Positions 27,003 through 40,719 are shown, counted from the first letter of the stretch. The stretch is 64,000 bases of DNA from Amblyornis subalaris (GCA_018881555.1 JACAXG010000124.1:1054001-1118000); one strand, 5' to 3'. The notes: generated by a model from the letters alone, not told the origin. Numbers and translations are program-made.

Positions 27003-27030
27003 GATGTGTTAATTAGGTAATTAACACATC
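27003..27030. repeat. Perfect 12-bp inverted repeat with TTAATTA cores
   Basis: Left arm gatgtgttaatt (27003-27014), spacer aggt, right arm aattaacacatc (27019-27030); the arms are perfectly complementary. A further gttaattac lies just upstream at about 26988-26996. It could form a cruciform or act as a paired homeodomain site. It is much too short for a microRNA precursor and has no flanking stem. Confidence 0.75.
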
Positions 27031-29629
27031 ACACTTCTCTGTATCAGGTAGAAAGGAGGAGAAAGATGACTGGGGAATTGAGTGAAATTACAATAGAGAG
27101 TGGTTTATGCAGCACAGAGAGCAGGGACTAGCTTTGATGAGACACCACATCTGTGTGTAACGCACTCTGTCAAAACCTAAATCTCTAGTAAACTGCATGA
27201 ATCAGCTCATTCATCCACCTTCTTGAGAATGCAAGGAGTACAAGTCATACTAACGCAGCCAGGAGTTTGCCTCATTTCTACAAGCCTGGATGAGTTTGAC
27301 CTTTTCCTGAACTGCAGAGCAGAAGACTTCACTGGGGGTCTACAAAGAAGGAAGTGCTGCTTTAAATCCTCACTGTCTACATCTTAGAGTGGGCAGGAAT
27401 GTAGGAAATGAATAACCTTAAAGAAATTTAATTAATCACCCCCAGAGACATGAATGCTATTGCTGCTATCAAAGACCTCTATCTTATGGGGTTTTTACTT
27501 TTATTATAGTTTAGTAAGGTCTTGTATCTCATATATTATGACATTTATCTCNGAGTACAAAGTCAGTTTGGACCCAATGTACTTGTCAGAAATGTACCTG
27601 TTAACTGATGATCAGTTTGACTCATACCCTCCAAACTATTAATGAGTTTTTGTGACTTCAAGCTAACACTCCCTAAACAAAGCAAGGTACCAGAACCAAT
27701 CTAACCAGCATAAAATATGAAGTTTTTATGGAATCAAGGCATTTAGGGCACTTGTTGAGCATGTGAGTTTTAATTTCATGTCGCTGTTTTCCAGGCAAAG
27801 AAGACAACAATTTATAGAACTCTGCTGTGTAATTTGAAATATTTGTAATCTACCTACTGACTGAATTTATTAATGCCATTTAACTTCTGAAATGCATAGT
27901 GCTGTCTGTCACTCATACTTACTGCTGTCAAGGGATGCGCATAATCACTTCCAGGCAGTGTTATGAGGGTCTCAGATGTCTTACAAGGCATGTCCAGGAA
28001 CACCAACATTTTCTGAAATAGGGAGGGGAAATAAAAGCTGCATATTAAAAGCCCCCACACGAAAATGATAGTTTACCTTTTTGGTAATTCATCCACTCTT
28101 TTCCTACCAGTCTTCCAGCTAAATGACTTGTGATTCAACATGTTGGATTTTTCCCTATTTTAGGAATTACTTTGCTCATCAATTTTGAAGTGACTACNTT
28201 GTGTCATATCCCTACAAAAAAAAATTCCATCATAGATAGGATTCTCACTAAGCTGATCCCCAGTCTTACTCTTGTCTTAATGTGTCTATAATTTCTCAAT
28301 TTCTCTAACACTAGCATCTATTACAGGCATTGAAATTCCCAGTTTGGCATAAAAATTTCTGTAAGCATTGAAACACACATTTGGTTGCTGTTGCCCTATA
28401 AATTAGCAATGTCAAATTGAACTCACTCTGATGATACAACTTTGTCCAATCATTGTTTTATTACTTTGAGTCTTTTTTCACTGTTAGGTTGTGATAGTAG
28501 AAAAGCCACGTTTATCCGCAAACCACGTAATCTCATGCCGTCAAACTCTTCTACATTCTGAGCTTTACTTATGAAACCAGAACTAGGGAAGAAATTGTAA
28601 GGTCTCAGCACAAGCTTGACTCTGTCAGAATGATTAAAATTTCTGAAATATCAAAAAATTGCATTTATATCTGCAGTGCCATACTTCTTAAACTTTTGCA
28701 GCATTTGTTTATACTTGGTCTCTTTTATGAGACTTAAAAATGTCGAGTACATGGAGTATATCAAAACCGACTTGGTTTCTTTTAAGCAGCATACTTTTCG
28801 CCTGTGCATATTGAAGATATGCTGTAGTTTATGGGTTTTTTTCTTTCCTATGTCTTTAATTTTATCTCTAATGAACACTTTTGCCTATTTTCTTTTTCAC
28901 TCAAGTTACTTTCTTAGTATTTTCATACTGCTGTCTCTGTGTCGTGATCGGACTCACTGTTTATCTTCTTCATTTCAGCAAAGTAGTTCCAGTGACTCTG
29001 TAAAACTAAGCATGGATTTATACAGAGCTCTTTTTCAGATATCAAACCTTTGAAGCTAAAGCTATCAGCTATTCAGTTTTCTCTTCCACAACACTAAGCA
29101 AGGTCATAATTCTACACCATATACAACAAAAATAACATTATTTCTGTTACTGGATAAATAAGGTGTAAATCTGGGATCATGATTTAAAAGAAGTGTAACT
29201 ATTTGCACCCTAACTTCCCTACAAAAACATATTTAAATGGTGAACTCAGCAACAGGAATAATTATCCTTCCATGTTGGCCTTTAAGAGTATTACGTTCAT
29301 TTAGCTGTTTAAAATTTACATCAACTTTTCTAGTTTTATGTCTAGTTTATTTCTAGTATTCATGATCCCACCTTTTCCAGGATAAAATCTACGGCTCATC
29401 TTCAAGACTGTTTAGCACCTCCAGGAATAATTAAATCCACAGATTTTCACAGCCCTATTACTGTCTGAATGCATACTTACATAAAGAAACAGCAAGGTAC
29501 TACCTACTGTTTTGCTTTACAGTTCTTAGGTTTAACTATGTAACTACATGATCTTGTCTGTTAGTTTAAGTTAGTTTTGTGTTCATTATTGACAATATGG
29601 ATAACATACAGATTTGGAAGTGAAACCTC
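27031..29629. other. AT-rich non-coding DNA
   Basis: No gene recognised. The longest frames are 125 codons on the plus strand (28676-29053), hydrophobic, and a minus-strand frame (28878 down to 28450) interrupted by one TGA at 28651-28653. Neither shows a known domain. N bases at 27552 and 28198. Confidence 0.5.
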
Positions 29630-29765
29630 CAAGACCTGTCAATTAAGTAACAGTTTGTTAATTACACTAGATAAACAATTTTTTAATTTAAATTATGCCA
29701 ACAAGTCACAGCACTGTAATTGCATCATGATCTATTAATATTGCAAATATTAACTAAGCTATGTC
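29630..29765. other. AT-rich block, candidate conserved non-coding element
   Basis: Contains tcaattaag, gttaattacac, gataaacaa (forkhead-like), gtaattgcatcat and attaatattgcaaatatt in close succession. The mixture of homeodomain-, forkhead- and C/EBP-like words suggests a regulatory element, without proof. Confidence 0.17.
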
Positions 29766-30415
29766 CATGGTAAGTATTCATACAGCAAGACATGGTGTAC
29801 CAGTTGTTAGTCCAAATGATTATGAACACTGAATATTTCAACAGAAACCCAGCAAAAAAGCAACAGTAGAAAGCTGAAAGGAGTTGAGAAGCAGCAGCAA
29901 AAAGGAAAGACTGAGAAGGATGGAAAAGAAGTCATATGAGAGCAGAAATAAGTGGAAGCAATCAAGGAATGGCATTTAATAAAACATCCCAGGTGAAACA
30001 AAATTGGTCCAAGTTGTCATATGTAGCTGACATTCTTTTCTCTGTAAGTAATATACCAATTTTTTTTGCTACATTTACTGATTAGTAGAGGCTCAAAATT
30101 CTTTCAAAGAATAGATGAGTTTTAAAAATGAGATACAACTTTAATTGTAAGGTTTATGAAGTAGATGGGAATAGCTTATTACATATCCAACCTCAGGAGA
30201 CACATTAACTACAGCAAATATGGGAAATGTTATCAGAAATGGAGAAGTTTGCAGGAACAGAAAGCATGTGAATGAAAAGACGGAAAACTGGTATCTGTTT
30301 TGTTCAGTGCTTTTAAGAATTGACTTTCAACTCGGATTTTCAGTTTCTTTTAGAGATAATAGTATTGAAACATTTTCTTACTCACCTCTTACTAAAGCAG
30401 CGTTGTCATTGTGAG
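29766..30415. other. Non-coding DNA
   Basis: Nothing recognised up to the CR1 copy that begins at 30416. Confidence 0.5.
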
Positions 30416-30975
30416 ATCATAGAATCATAGAGTAAGCTGAGTTGGAAGGGATCCACAAGGATCACTGAGTCCAAGTTCCAGCCCTGCACAGGACCATGCT
30501 AGGAATCACACTATGTGCCTGCAAGCATTGTCCAAACACTTCTTGAACTGTGTTGGGTTTGATGCTGTGACCACTTTCCTGGGGAGCCTGTTCCAGTGCC
30601 CAACCACTCTCTGGGCAAAGAACCTTTTCCTAATATCCAACCTAAACTTCCCCAGACACAGCTTCAGGCCATTCCCTCGGGCTCTGTTACTGGTCACCAC
30701 AGAGAGGAGATCAATGTCTGCCCTTCTTTGGCTCATGAGGGAGTTCTAGGCTGCAATGTGGTCTCCCCTCAGTCTCTCCTTCTCCAGGCTGAACAGACCA
30801 AGTGATCTCAGCTGCTTCTCACACAGTTTCACCTCTAGACCCTTCACCATCCTCGTTGTCCTCCCCTGAATTCTCTCTAATAGCTTAATCTTATATTGTG
30901 GCGCCCAGAACTGCACACAGGAGTCAAGGTGAGGCTGTACCAGCACAGAGCACAGCAGGACAATCTCCCTCCACC
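30416..30975 (-). mobile_element. CR1 retrotransposon, 5'-truncated, minus strand
   Basis: The longest CR1 piece in the window, about 560 bp, read as reverse complement. It begins with the family's 3' end, atcatagaatcatagag, then gagttggaagggatcc and gatcactgagtcca. It passes through the region antisense to WNRLPRK and through ttctccaggctgaacagacc, and fades near 30975 after the block for a [13 protein letters not shown] motif. Its 3' UTR differs from the copies at 9.9 and 15.4 kb, so it probably belongs to another CR1 subfamily. The subfamily cannot be named without alignment. Confidence 0.93.
30506..30973 (-). pseudogene. CR1 ORF2 C-terminal remnant, frameshifted
   Basis: Two adjoining minus-strand frames together cover the ORF2 C-terminus. 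The upstream one (30973 down to about 30746) contains [19 protein letters not shown] and [17 protein letters not shown]. The downstream one (30736 to the stop at 30506) contains GNGLKLCLGKFRLDIRKRFF and VVGHWNRLPRKVV. A shift of frame between about 30736 and 30746 separates them, so the copy cannot encode protein. The reverse transcriptase and endonuclease domains are absent. Confidence 0.87.
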
Positions 30976-33880
30976 AGCAGGAAATGCTGTGCTGATGCAT
31001 TCCAAATTTCCCAGTGGTTTGCTGATATTGTCAGTATTTACACAGAGACTCAACAGTCTTTCAGAAAATTCTTTTGCAACATTTTTTTTCAGATATTGTC
31101 TTCCCTTTGCAAGAAAAGTATTTCACATTTCTTGAAAGGTCATTTGTTAGAATGTTAGAAAAGTTAGAACCATTTAATCTCACGGTAAATGTATATGTTT
31201 TTACTTGTATTCTACATAAGGTAAACAAAGAATTAAAGCAAGAAAATAATAATATTCCCAATTTTGCAGGGAAAACCTCTGAAGAACAATTTAGGTTCAA
31301 ACCCTCCAAATAACTATCCTTTATTAACCAAAGGTTTTTCCAATAAATGAACACCAAAATATGTTCATGGCAATGGAGTGAGTTATAGCAATTTGCTGTG
31401 GAAATAGTCCAAGTGCATTAATTAAAAAGAACCTTGCTTCTACAAACAGTCTTGTGTTTTGATTTGTTTTTCTAAACAAGCTTTTACATATAAGCTATTA
31501 GCTTTACGGACGACAATCAGAAACACAATGAAAAGGTCTTGAAGTTCAGGTATGCAATGACATTTTATTATTGAAACCTTGACAGCACTGTGTTTTAAAA
31601 CAGAGAATTAGAAATCATAGTTTCTGTTAACTGGTATTGCCTGTAGTTAAAAAAAATACTTTTGAAGTGAGGTGATGGGCACCATCCTGCTTTCACTGAA
31701 TTCAGAGGTGATTCCTCTCCACTACCCTCTCTCCACCATATACTGCTCTGAAACATGATAAAAACTTAGGAAATGCTGAGCCATGAATATGCTGTAAAAG
31801 ATGTCCTTTAAGCTGTGGTGCCAGAAGCTTGTTTGGCCCACATCTCAAGCGTGTCTCCATTAGGCAAAACTGGTGATCCTGTGTGAAACATTCCCTTCTG
31901 TGCTTCAAACTCAACACTTGCAAGAAGGTCTGCTTTTTGACAGTTCAGTAATGCTACTGTTTCTGCTTTCTCTAGCCGCATTGAACAGTGATGCCATAAT
32001 GGATTTCATTCAGGCTTGTACAAACGATAGTGCACACATGGAAAGTGAATGCCATGTCCTAGATTTTGAGATGTTTGCTTAGCTTGTCTCGTGTAGTTTG
32101 TGGTGCACATATTCTGCAATAAAACAGCATTGGTTAGATCACCATCAAATAGTGAAAAATAAGCTCTTGCTGATGCTTCTGAGGAAAAGCATGTAATTTG
32201 GTAGGTATTTGAAATTTGGATTAATAAAAGTCTTTAATGTGACATGTAATTGCCAAACTAAGGATAGCAAAAACCCAAGTTAACTACAAGTGTAATCTGT
32301 ATTGACGTCTTAACAGGTAGGTTTATATTCCAATTCCATCCAGTCAAAAGCTGTAAAAGTGCAGTAATCATCAACTGACATTTCAGTTCTACCTAAGGAC
32401 AAGGGATTTACAGAAATGGCCATAGGTCAGTGTCTAATATCTTGTATATTAGGTAAGTGGTACATGAACTCAGATTAAACAAAAACTTTAAATATACAAA
32501 CAATTTTCACTCAAATACGCATGTTCTTCTGTGGTAATTTCTATAGTTTTTCTCATTGTGTTACTTATTTGTATCTAAAAATACCCAAACAAACAAAAGA
32601 AAATGAATATTCAATAAGTGTGCTTGAAGGGTGATGAAGAGAGCTCAAATAAAACTTTGAAAGCCTTCAGGGAGATGGTAGCTCAAAACCATCATTCACA
32701 GCAAAATGGTTCCTGCATATAAGTCAAATAAAACCATTGGGGGAAAAAAAGTACAAATCAGTGTATAAATGAGAATTATTCTATTGATGAGCTACTCTTT
32801 TGTATACAATATTACACTAATCTTGCCTTATCAAATGGAAAATATTTGTGATTAATTCTATGGGGTTTTTTTATTATAATAAGTATCTGCTTTTGATTGA
32901 ATGCCTAAAGCCTTTCAGGACCTCTGACAGTGATGCCACTGATTATGGCACAAACACCTGATTTTCTTTGGGATGCTAGAAATTTAGGAACTCTGATTTC
33001 TGATTTTTAGAATTTTCATTTTTATTTTGACTGCTCAAAGGATTCCAAGCCTGAGATTTTAAAAAACAAATATAACTAAGTCAAGTCATTTCTTCTTCCC
33101 TCTAGAGAGTGTGTAAAACATGTTTATCTTTTGGGAAGAATATAAAAGCATATGTGAAACTAGAGAAAAGCCCCAGTGATTAGTTATTTTCCAGAGGTTT
33201 CCAACAGTATTTTGCAAACCTGCAAACAATCATTCCTTCAGGACTCTTTGCTATCCTAGTCAGTTAGGTTTAATTCTCCAAAGCTGTGCTAATTTTAATT
33301 CCTTCAACAGATACTGAAATGTATATTTCCAGAGAATGTAAAAAGCTATTTAGAAGTATTAATGGCTAGGCAGTAAGTTAAGAAAAAAAAATTAAAATAT
33401 TCAGCTTTTTCAGTATTAACAGATACAGATGTCTTAAAAAGTTGTGCAGAATAGTTATGATAATGTAAATATTTTTTATTTGGTATTATTATGCTAATAT
33501 ATAAGAAGCATTTTTCACTTTATTAACAGAAGATGTAGTAACAGTGAGGTTCTTTCAGTTTTGCCTCTCTTCTGGGATCATCTATTATCTAAAAATAAAC
33601 TAAATGTCTGTNTTAGAGATCTAGCTCAATTAACACACCTGAATTTAGAGTTCATCATGGATTTCAGTGCTTCATGATTGTCATTTTCTCCTGAAGGTTG
33701 TCATGGCATCTGGGTGCTATGGAACACAACATTAAGCACAAGATTAACATGAGATTTTTCAAAGCCATCTCTAAACTTTACCTTTCAAAATGAAGTTTTC
33801 CTGACTGGATTTCTGATCTGAGTGTAAGTGACCAGCCTTTCCCAGAAGACACGTGAAGAATTTTGACGTTAGTGTTGCTA
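30976..33880. other. AT-rich non-coding DNA
   Basis: No gene or repeat recognised. A 98-codon minus-strand frame (31061-31357) and a 79-codon plus-strand frame overlap each other and show no motif. One N at 33612. Confidence 0.5.
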
Positions 33881-34205
33881 TACCTGAACTTCGTGGGAGT
33901 GAGACATAGAGGGAAAGATCAAACTCGGACACCATCAAAACTATCCACACCGGACAGGTGGGTTGTGTAGTGGTTTGTCACAGGCCCCTGATCCCTTGGA
34001 TGTCCCCACTGACGGTGGGGTCACACTTCAGATTCCTTTCTCCCAGCAAGCACAATATCATAAGGCAGAAGTGGAGTCACTCGTGCCACGACCCAGGGGA
34101 GGTGGGATGCAGCTGAGACGTCGCCTGCAGCAGAGAGCTTGTAGATTTGGAATGGTTTTCCTCTTGCTCACAAGTGTTAATCTGGGCTGCTCAAACCCCT
34201 GAAAG
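33881..34205. other. CpG-richer island, unidentified
   Basis: About 325 bp with eight or so CpG dinucleotides (for example in cgtggg, ctcgga, accgga, gacggt, ctcgtg, cacgac and gacgtcgcc), while flanking kilobases have very few. A plus-strand frame at 33963-34202 is open for 79 codons without a known motif. It is too small for a classic promoter CpG island; a young repeat, an LTR scrap or a small regulatory element are alternatives. Confidence 0.3.
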
Positions 34206-37200
34206 GTTTCACTGTTAGAGACAAGGAATTTAGAAAAATCACTAATCTTCCATATATATACATCCAGATTTTCTGGCAGATTGGAGTGGAATTATGAAGT
34301 CGGTGTTTGAGTTCAGGCCCTAACTTGGTATTAGCTATGTACTAACGTAAGATGGACCTGGATTTATGTAAAGAAGAGCTGCCTTTAGTTGACATATTCA
34401 GTGCTTACATTTGTAAAAGAAATACAGCCACAATCCTCTACAAGACATACCTGATTAGCCATTTTACAGCAGATGATGACAGGACTTGGTTCAGTTGTGA
34501 CACTAAACAAGAGAGAGGGAATCCTCTCACTCATGTTGAGAGATGAGGGTGATCATATAAATGAAAATTTTTGGAAGATTCTTTGCCTTAATGTAATAAT
34601 TTCCAACCAACATAAAGCATGAGGCAATAAAAAGTGATACTCAGAACAAATTTTATCCAAAAGCATCCCATGTACTCATGCTGTTATGCTAAATTTACCT
34701 GTATTTTTTCATGGCCTATATAATGTTAATAAAAAGAATGTCTTTATTTTAATATCACACTGAAAAACGGAGTTTGAAATTATGTAAGTAGGTATATGTT
34801 ATTAGGATGAATTCTAAAGAATGTAAGGATTGTAGTGTGATCTAAGGAGAGTTATAGACTAATATTTTATTCCATAATTCCTTCTTTATCTTAAAATGAT
34901 CACAAACGGCTGTGAAGGAGCTGATGATAAAACATTATTGTGCTAACACTGCTTCTCACACGATGGTTTACTGAGGCTTAGAAATTGACAGAGACTCATG
35001 AATTTGTGGGGTAAAAAGGAACAGCCATATATTTTTACACAATGGAATTGAAGTTTTAAACCCAAACTACAGGATGCACTTGATTAAGTTACCGGCCCAC
35101 ATTCCATGAATCCTCCATGAGAAAATAAGAGCAACTAACACCTCTTCAGAAAGACCTCAGCTAAGAAAACCACATGCAGCATTTCCTTGGGGAGAAAATA
35201 GTTGGGAAAGAGATTCCATTGCCTTTCTAAGATCTACTTTCTAGTACAAAAAATGTACTAGAATTTGGGTTTCAGCCCCCAAATATTTGCCTGCATGTGC
35301 CAAACCTTTTACACCGCAGTATAAAACCCCTGAAATTAATCTTATATTGTTATTATAGCAAATGACCCCATGCCAGGTCAGTGCAAATAAGGAAAAGCTT
35401 GGCTGATCTTAGCCTAGGAAAATATAAAGTATGTCAAATGGATGTCTCTCAAGTGTGTGATAAAAATGCATCTTCACTGCCTCCAGCAGTATGGTATCTG
35501 ACCTAGGAGCATTAGAGAAGAGAGACCATATTGAATGCTTTCATTTCCCCATAAAANGCTGATCATGATAGTTCAGACATGCCAGATGGAAGTAGTAGTG
35601 ATAAATGGTGTTGATGCCTCAGGAGAAATGAGCTAGTAAAGTTATATTATGTTCAGCTGCAATTTTAAACATGTAATATAGTTAAAACTGTTATTCTCCT
35701 GCAAAATCATACACCTCGTATTTCAGTGCCGTGTCATATATGGGAGAAAAAATTCCTGCCACCATTTTCTNCTATGAAAAGCAGATTTTCCACATTGCAA
35801 CAAAACATCTCTACACACAGCACACATAATACTTTTTAATATATATAAATGTATGTATGAAATGATGAATGACAAGTATAGGAAAATCCAACAATGTCAT
35901 TTCTCCTTTATTCCTTATGTATAGCAATATATATCTGAAAATAGGGAGATAACACAAGGCTAAATTAGATAAGACTCACCTCACATTTCTAAAAGGTCTT
36001 TTGTTCCTTTCTAAAATGTTAGGAATTCTGTACTAAACTCTGTTATTGCAATAGGAGGTACAAGTTGGGTTTTAACTCCCAGTTTGATCTGGATAGCAGT
36101 TTAACTCCAACTAGAAGATGTTTTAAGAAATTTTACTTATCTAGACAGAATTTATATCTTCTCCAAAAAGGAAATTCTATGGAATTTTCCCTTTCAATGT
36201 CAGAGGAATTAGAGGGAGAAGGTAGATATTCTGTTCCCTGTAAGTCAGTCTGTTCCCACAAAACCTAAGGACTCAGAAGGCTGGAGGTACTTCGCCAAAA
36301 CGTCTCATCCTCTAGTTGTATTCCAAGAATTTAGATCACTTTATTAGTGGTACGTCTGCATCCATTTCTTTTTACTAAATTGTCTTCCACAAGTCGCATT
36401 CTCTTGATCTTCCATCCTATGAGTTGAAACACCAGAGAAAAGAAAGGAAGCTAAAACCAGCAGAGTTGTTAAGAGAGGTATTGTTCAATTGCTCATTTTA
36501 GATTAATAGTCAGAAACACCTTTTCTTAAACATCACCTTTTCCTTTTGTTTACATCTGGAGCAACCATTTCTTTTCATGTGTCTGAGTTAAGAACATGCT
36601 GCAAAAGCATATGACAAATTTGTTCTTGGAGAGGAGGCAGAGTGCTTATAGGGAGACTGTTATATCCGAATCAATGAGGACCAACTGCACTGTGCTAGAA
36701 ATTGGTGTGTTGTTGATGGAAAGGAGAAAACACATCTAGCCAATACATAGTTAATAATACTGTGCATACTCACAATTCATTCTAAATAAGAAAGGAATTA
36801 ACAGATGTTATAACTAGTATTATCTGTAAATCCTTGAAGAACAGAGGTGCAAAAAGAACTCTGATTTGTCATGCTTTTTGTGTATATTACTCAAACTTTT
36901 TGTCCTTTGGCAACTTGAAATTTAATTTCCTTTGTCTAACTCTTCTGATTTAATTTTATTAATTAAAAGGCAGTCAAATTTGGAAGAAGAAATATTACAG
37001 AGGTATATAAGGAATAAGACGGTGAAAAAGTCTATCACGTAAAGATTAATTTGTCCAATTTCAAAATGTATATTGCAATATTTTATGGCTGACAGGTGAT
37101 CATGGGCAGATAGTCATTACAATTTATCACAGCAGGAAGTTGTTAAAATGACAATATGGGCAGGTATAAAATTATATGGAGGAGAAGTTAGGGAAGATAA

Positions 37201-40200
37201 TTTTGAAACTCTAGCAACTTGTCCTTTTAAAGTTTCAATCACCAAAAGAGCATAATCCAAAATCTAATTATAATTTTAAAAGACAGAGTTGGAAAAAGAA
37301 TTTCCTGTTGAGGGGGGGGGAAATTTATGCAGGCAAATTTCCACTGTTACTTCCTCCTATTAATCAAAATTTGTGCTTTGTTACACAGGAATTGTGCAAA
37401 AGTTTTTTGCTTCACCTTGTTTTGAATTTATTGGCTGCTGTTCCAAGAAAGAGAGAATGGGTGTCCAAACCCAATTTATGCCTTTACAAATTTCTCTCTG
37501 TCTCCACTTTTGCAACCCTATCATTTATAAACAGCAGCCACACGTTATTTTTGAGTGGAAAAGGAATGTTCTTTGGCACTGATCAGCCTTGAGTGAAGTT
37601 TTATAGCAGTCTTATAAATTTCTCAATCACAGGGTTTATAATGAAATTGCATAAAGTACTCTGACCTAGTCTGCTAGTTGGCACACTAGGCACTGCTGAA
37701 TGGGTTCCTTGTCATGAACTAACAAAAGGAGCTTTAAATTTTTCTTCCCTATTGCTGCTAGCACTGCTTGTTGCTTTTACAATTCTGCAATCAAAGGTCC
37801 ATGAGTTTGGATATTATGGGCTTTTCTTTAGGCTTTTCTGTGCTCCATTTGGTTACTGGGATCCATTGCAAGAGTAGGAACTTAAGATCCTAAGCTATTG
37901 GAGGTAGAATTGTATTGTACTATGGGGTACAATGTCTAGCACAGAGGAACCACTGATCAGACAATCTCTAGAGACACCGTTGTAATAGAAACACCAACAG
38001 ATGGTTAAAGTGAAGTATCAGTTTTACACTTTATGATACACAGAGTGAGCAGGGGCATTAAGATCCTTCTGAGATCTTCTAACTCTTTTTTTCTTTTTTT
38101 CTCTGCCTTTCAAGACTGAAAAGGTCTGTTCTAAAGAAGGCGTATTCATTGAAGCCTAATGGAAAAGCTGCTTCTGTGAGGAGCACTTTAATAATGAAAT
38201 ACTGAAAGGAGGAGAAAGGTGCAACAAAAACCTTTCCTCTAGTTTATTGCCAGAATTTTAAAATTATATTGGTGGTCTGCAACTAGACCAACCATTTAGG
38301 CAGGTGATGCTGGGTTTCAGCCCACCAATATGTAATAAGTGAATGCTCTTTTTAATAATTTGTTTATACTTTAGCATTCCCGTAAAATCCATACAATCAG
38401 TACAGAAGCCCTTCCAATTCTCACTTAAAGTGAGATAAACTGAACCATGACTACTGACCATGTTATAAAGCATTTCCTTAAGTTCAAGCACACCTTATTC
38501 TCTATCTCTGGATAAGGAAAGGACTAGTCTCACAGAAAAGTACAGTTCATTAATAAGAAAGCTTCAATCTAATCATATTTAGCTAAGCTTTCAAATTAGC
38601 CGGTTAGAGGAGACTGTTGTGTGCTTTGTATGCAGAAACACGAAACATAACCTTTTCAATTTTAAAACAATATGCCTCCAGAGCACAGAGTTTTCAGTTA
38701 AAAAGTATTACTAAGTTACATGCACCTTAAATCAAATCTGTTTTGACATGTTAGTGTTTCTTAACAGTTGTACTCAGGTGCCAGCTGGTAAGTACTGAGA
38801 TTCACACTAAGCAGCACCACTGACATAAAAACCACATAAGAGACAAGACAGGGATTCATGTGAATCCCTCTGGAAATTTACAGATAGGTGGGACCACTCA
38901 GTAAGATACGGGAAGTTGGGCTGAATCTGAAAAGAGAAGTGAGTCCATCTGTGTTTGAAATGGATTCCACAACACAGTCACAGCATTTTTAAATTCCTGT
39001 TCCTTGAATATATTCACTCAATCCTTCTTAAAGCAGAATTTAGTTCCTGGAACCCATAATGTCATTATGTTTAATGCTGATGGAGTGAAATTTATTTGAG
39101 TACAGATCTGGAGAAAGTTCTCTAATACCTTATAATAAGCACCCTATTGAGAAAATAAATGAAATAACTACAATACTCTGCACTTCATGGGGAAAAATTC
39201 TAGTTTCTGCTGAAGCCAATGGCAAACCTTTTTTCTTTCAATGAAGAAATACCTCACCAGGGAGATAAAATACAGAGTGAATTTTCAAACCCTTAAGCAA
39301 GGATTAAGTAAATGTAGAGTCCTTTATAATCTTTGCACAATGAATGGATTTTGTACTTTTTCCTCCATTTTCTGAAGTCCCCATGTTTCACTCACTGATA
39401 ACAACATATAAATACTTTTTTTTAAGTTTTTAAACATTACTATAATAATATGCTTTTAAAAATGGAACATTTTGTCACTCATTGCACTATTTGCATACTC
39501 ACAAAGTCTAATTATAAATATGCAATGAAACACAAAATGCCATGTGAAATAAGCAAGAGAAATTGATTTCATGTATTTTTAGCATATCTCACTCACCATT
39601 GTTCTACAGAATATAGAAAGGAAAGCATTTTCAACCTTAGTTGTGCAATTATAACACATTGCAAAAGCATAATTACTGTTCAGAAACTTCCAATTTTGTC
39701 TACATGAAATTGAATGTTTCTTACAACAATATGGACTTATATCCNTGTAGGAGGTCTTAGTTTATTCATCTGTTGTTATGAATAATAAGTTTTTAATTGA
39801 CTACCCAGGACTACGGTCATGCTATGCAGGCACTGAAAATCACGGATGTCTAGTCCAGAGGCAGAAGTTACCTGGATGAATATTCATGAATGTAACTAAA
39901 ATTCCTGTTAAAATTCAATTCTATTGTGTTATTAATACTATCTGCTTATATTTAAAGTACTTCTGAGAACAACATCAAACATTATTATCTGAGAAAGATG
40001 ATTAAGTAGCTTTTTATGTCCAAAATGTTCATGCATGACTGTAACATCCATATNTATAAGTTTAATACATTTCCTTCTGTCACTTTCATACATTATTTAA
40101 CTGAACAAAATTCAATAAAACACAGACTCCATAGTTCACTTGTCAACATCAACTACAGTTTGCACAGGCTTTTCCAGCTAATCCATCTGAATGTAGTCCT

Positions 40201-40719
40201 TCTTTGCATATCTTGAATCAACTTATTGGATCTCAGTTTATCCGAATAGGCCAAAGAGTTTAAACACGAAAAACATGAATTTCATGTGTGTTTGCAGATT
40301 TAGTGTCTATTGCTCACAAGACCTAATAGCCTGAATGAAGTCTATACAATCTCATCCAGTCACTGCAGTGCTTTCTTTTTAACCTCTCTGAGCACCAAAA
40401 GAAAATATTTTCTACTCTTGTTGCCTTAAATAAGAAAGGAAAACAAGAGATTGTGGAGTGCAGAACTAAGTTACTGAGTAAACTGAAAGCAAAAATTCCC
40501 CCAAAAGTCTTGTGCCCGTTCTTTTGGAAGGGACACCCTGGCCTCAAGTTGAATCATCTTTCTTAGTGCAGTACTACTATCAGGAAACCCGTGCGAATCT
40601 CAAGTCACAGGCTACCATGACTGACACATGCAAAATATATCAAGGACTGCAGATGCTTAAACATTTATTTGTAAAAATCTGATTTTGTGACTCTGAATAA
40701 CTTTGCTGTTTGATTATAG
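34206..40719. other. AT-rich non-coding DNA
   Basis: No gene or transposon recognised. It holds the inverted repeat at 35239-35263 and a G9 run at 37312-37320. N bases at 35557, 35771, 39745 and 40054. Confidence 0.5.
35239..35263. repeat. Perfect 10-bp inverted repeat
   Basis: Arms ttctagtaca and tgtactagaa separated by five A residues; the arms pair perfectly. No function assigned. Confidence 0.6.

Noticed and set aside
28450..28878. Minus-strand frame of about 143 codons with only one stop (TGA at 28651-28653), considered as a processed pseudogene
   Set aside because: With the AT-rich composition here, a rough estimate of stop frequency predicts several such one-stop stretches in 64 kb over six frames. 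No family motif is recognisable.
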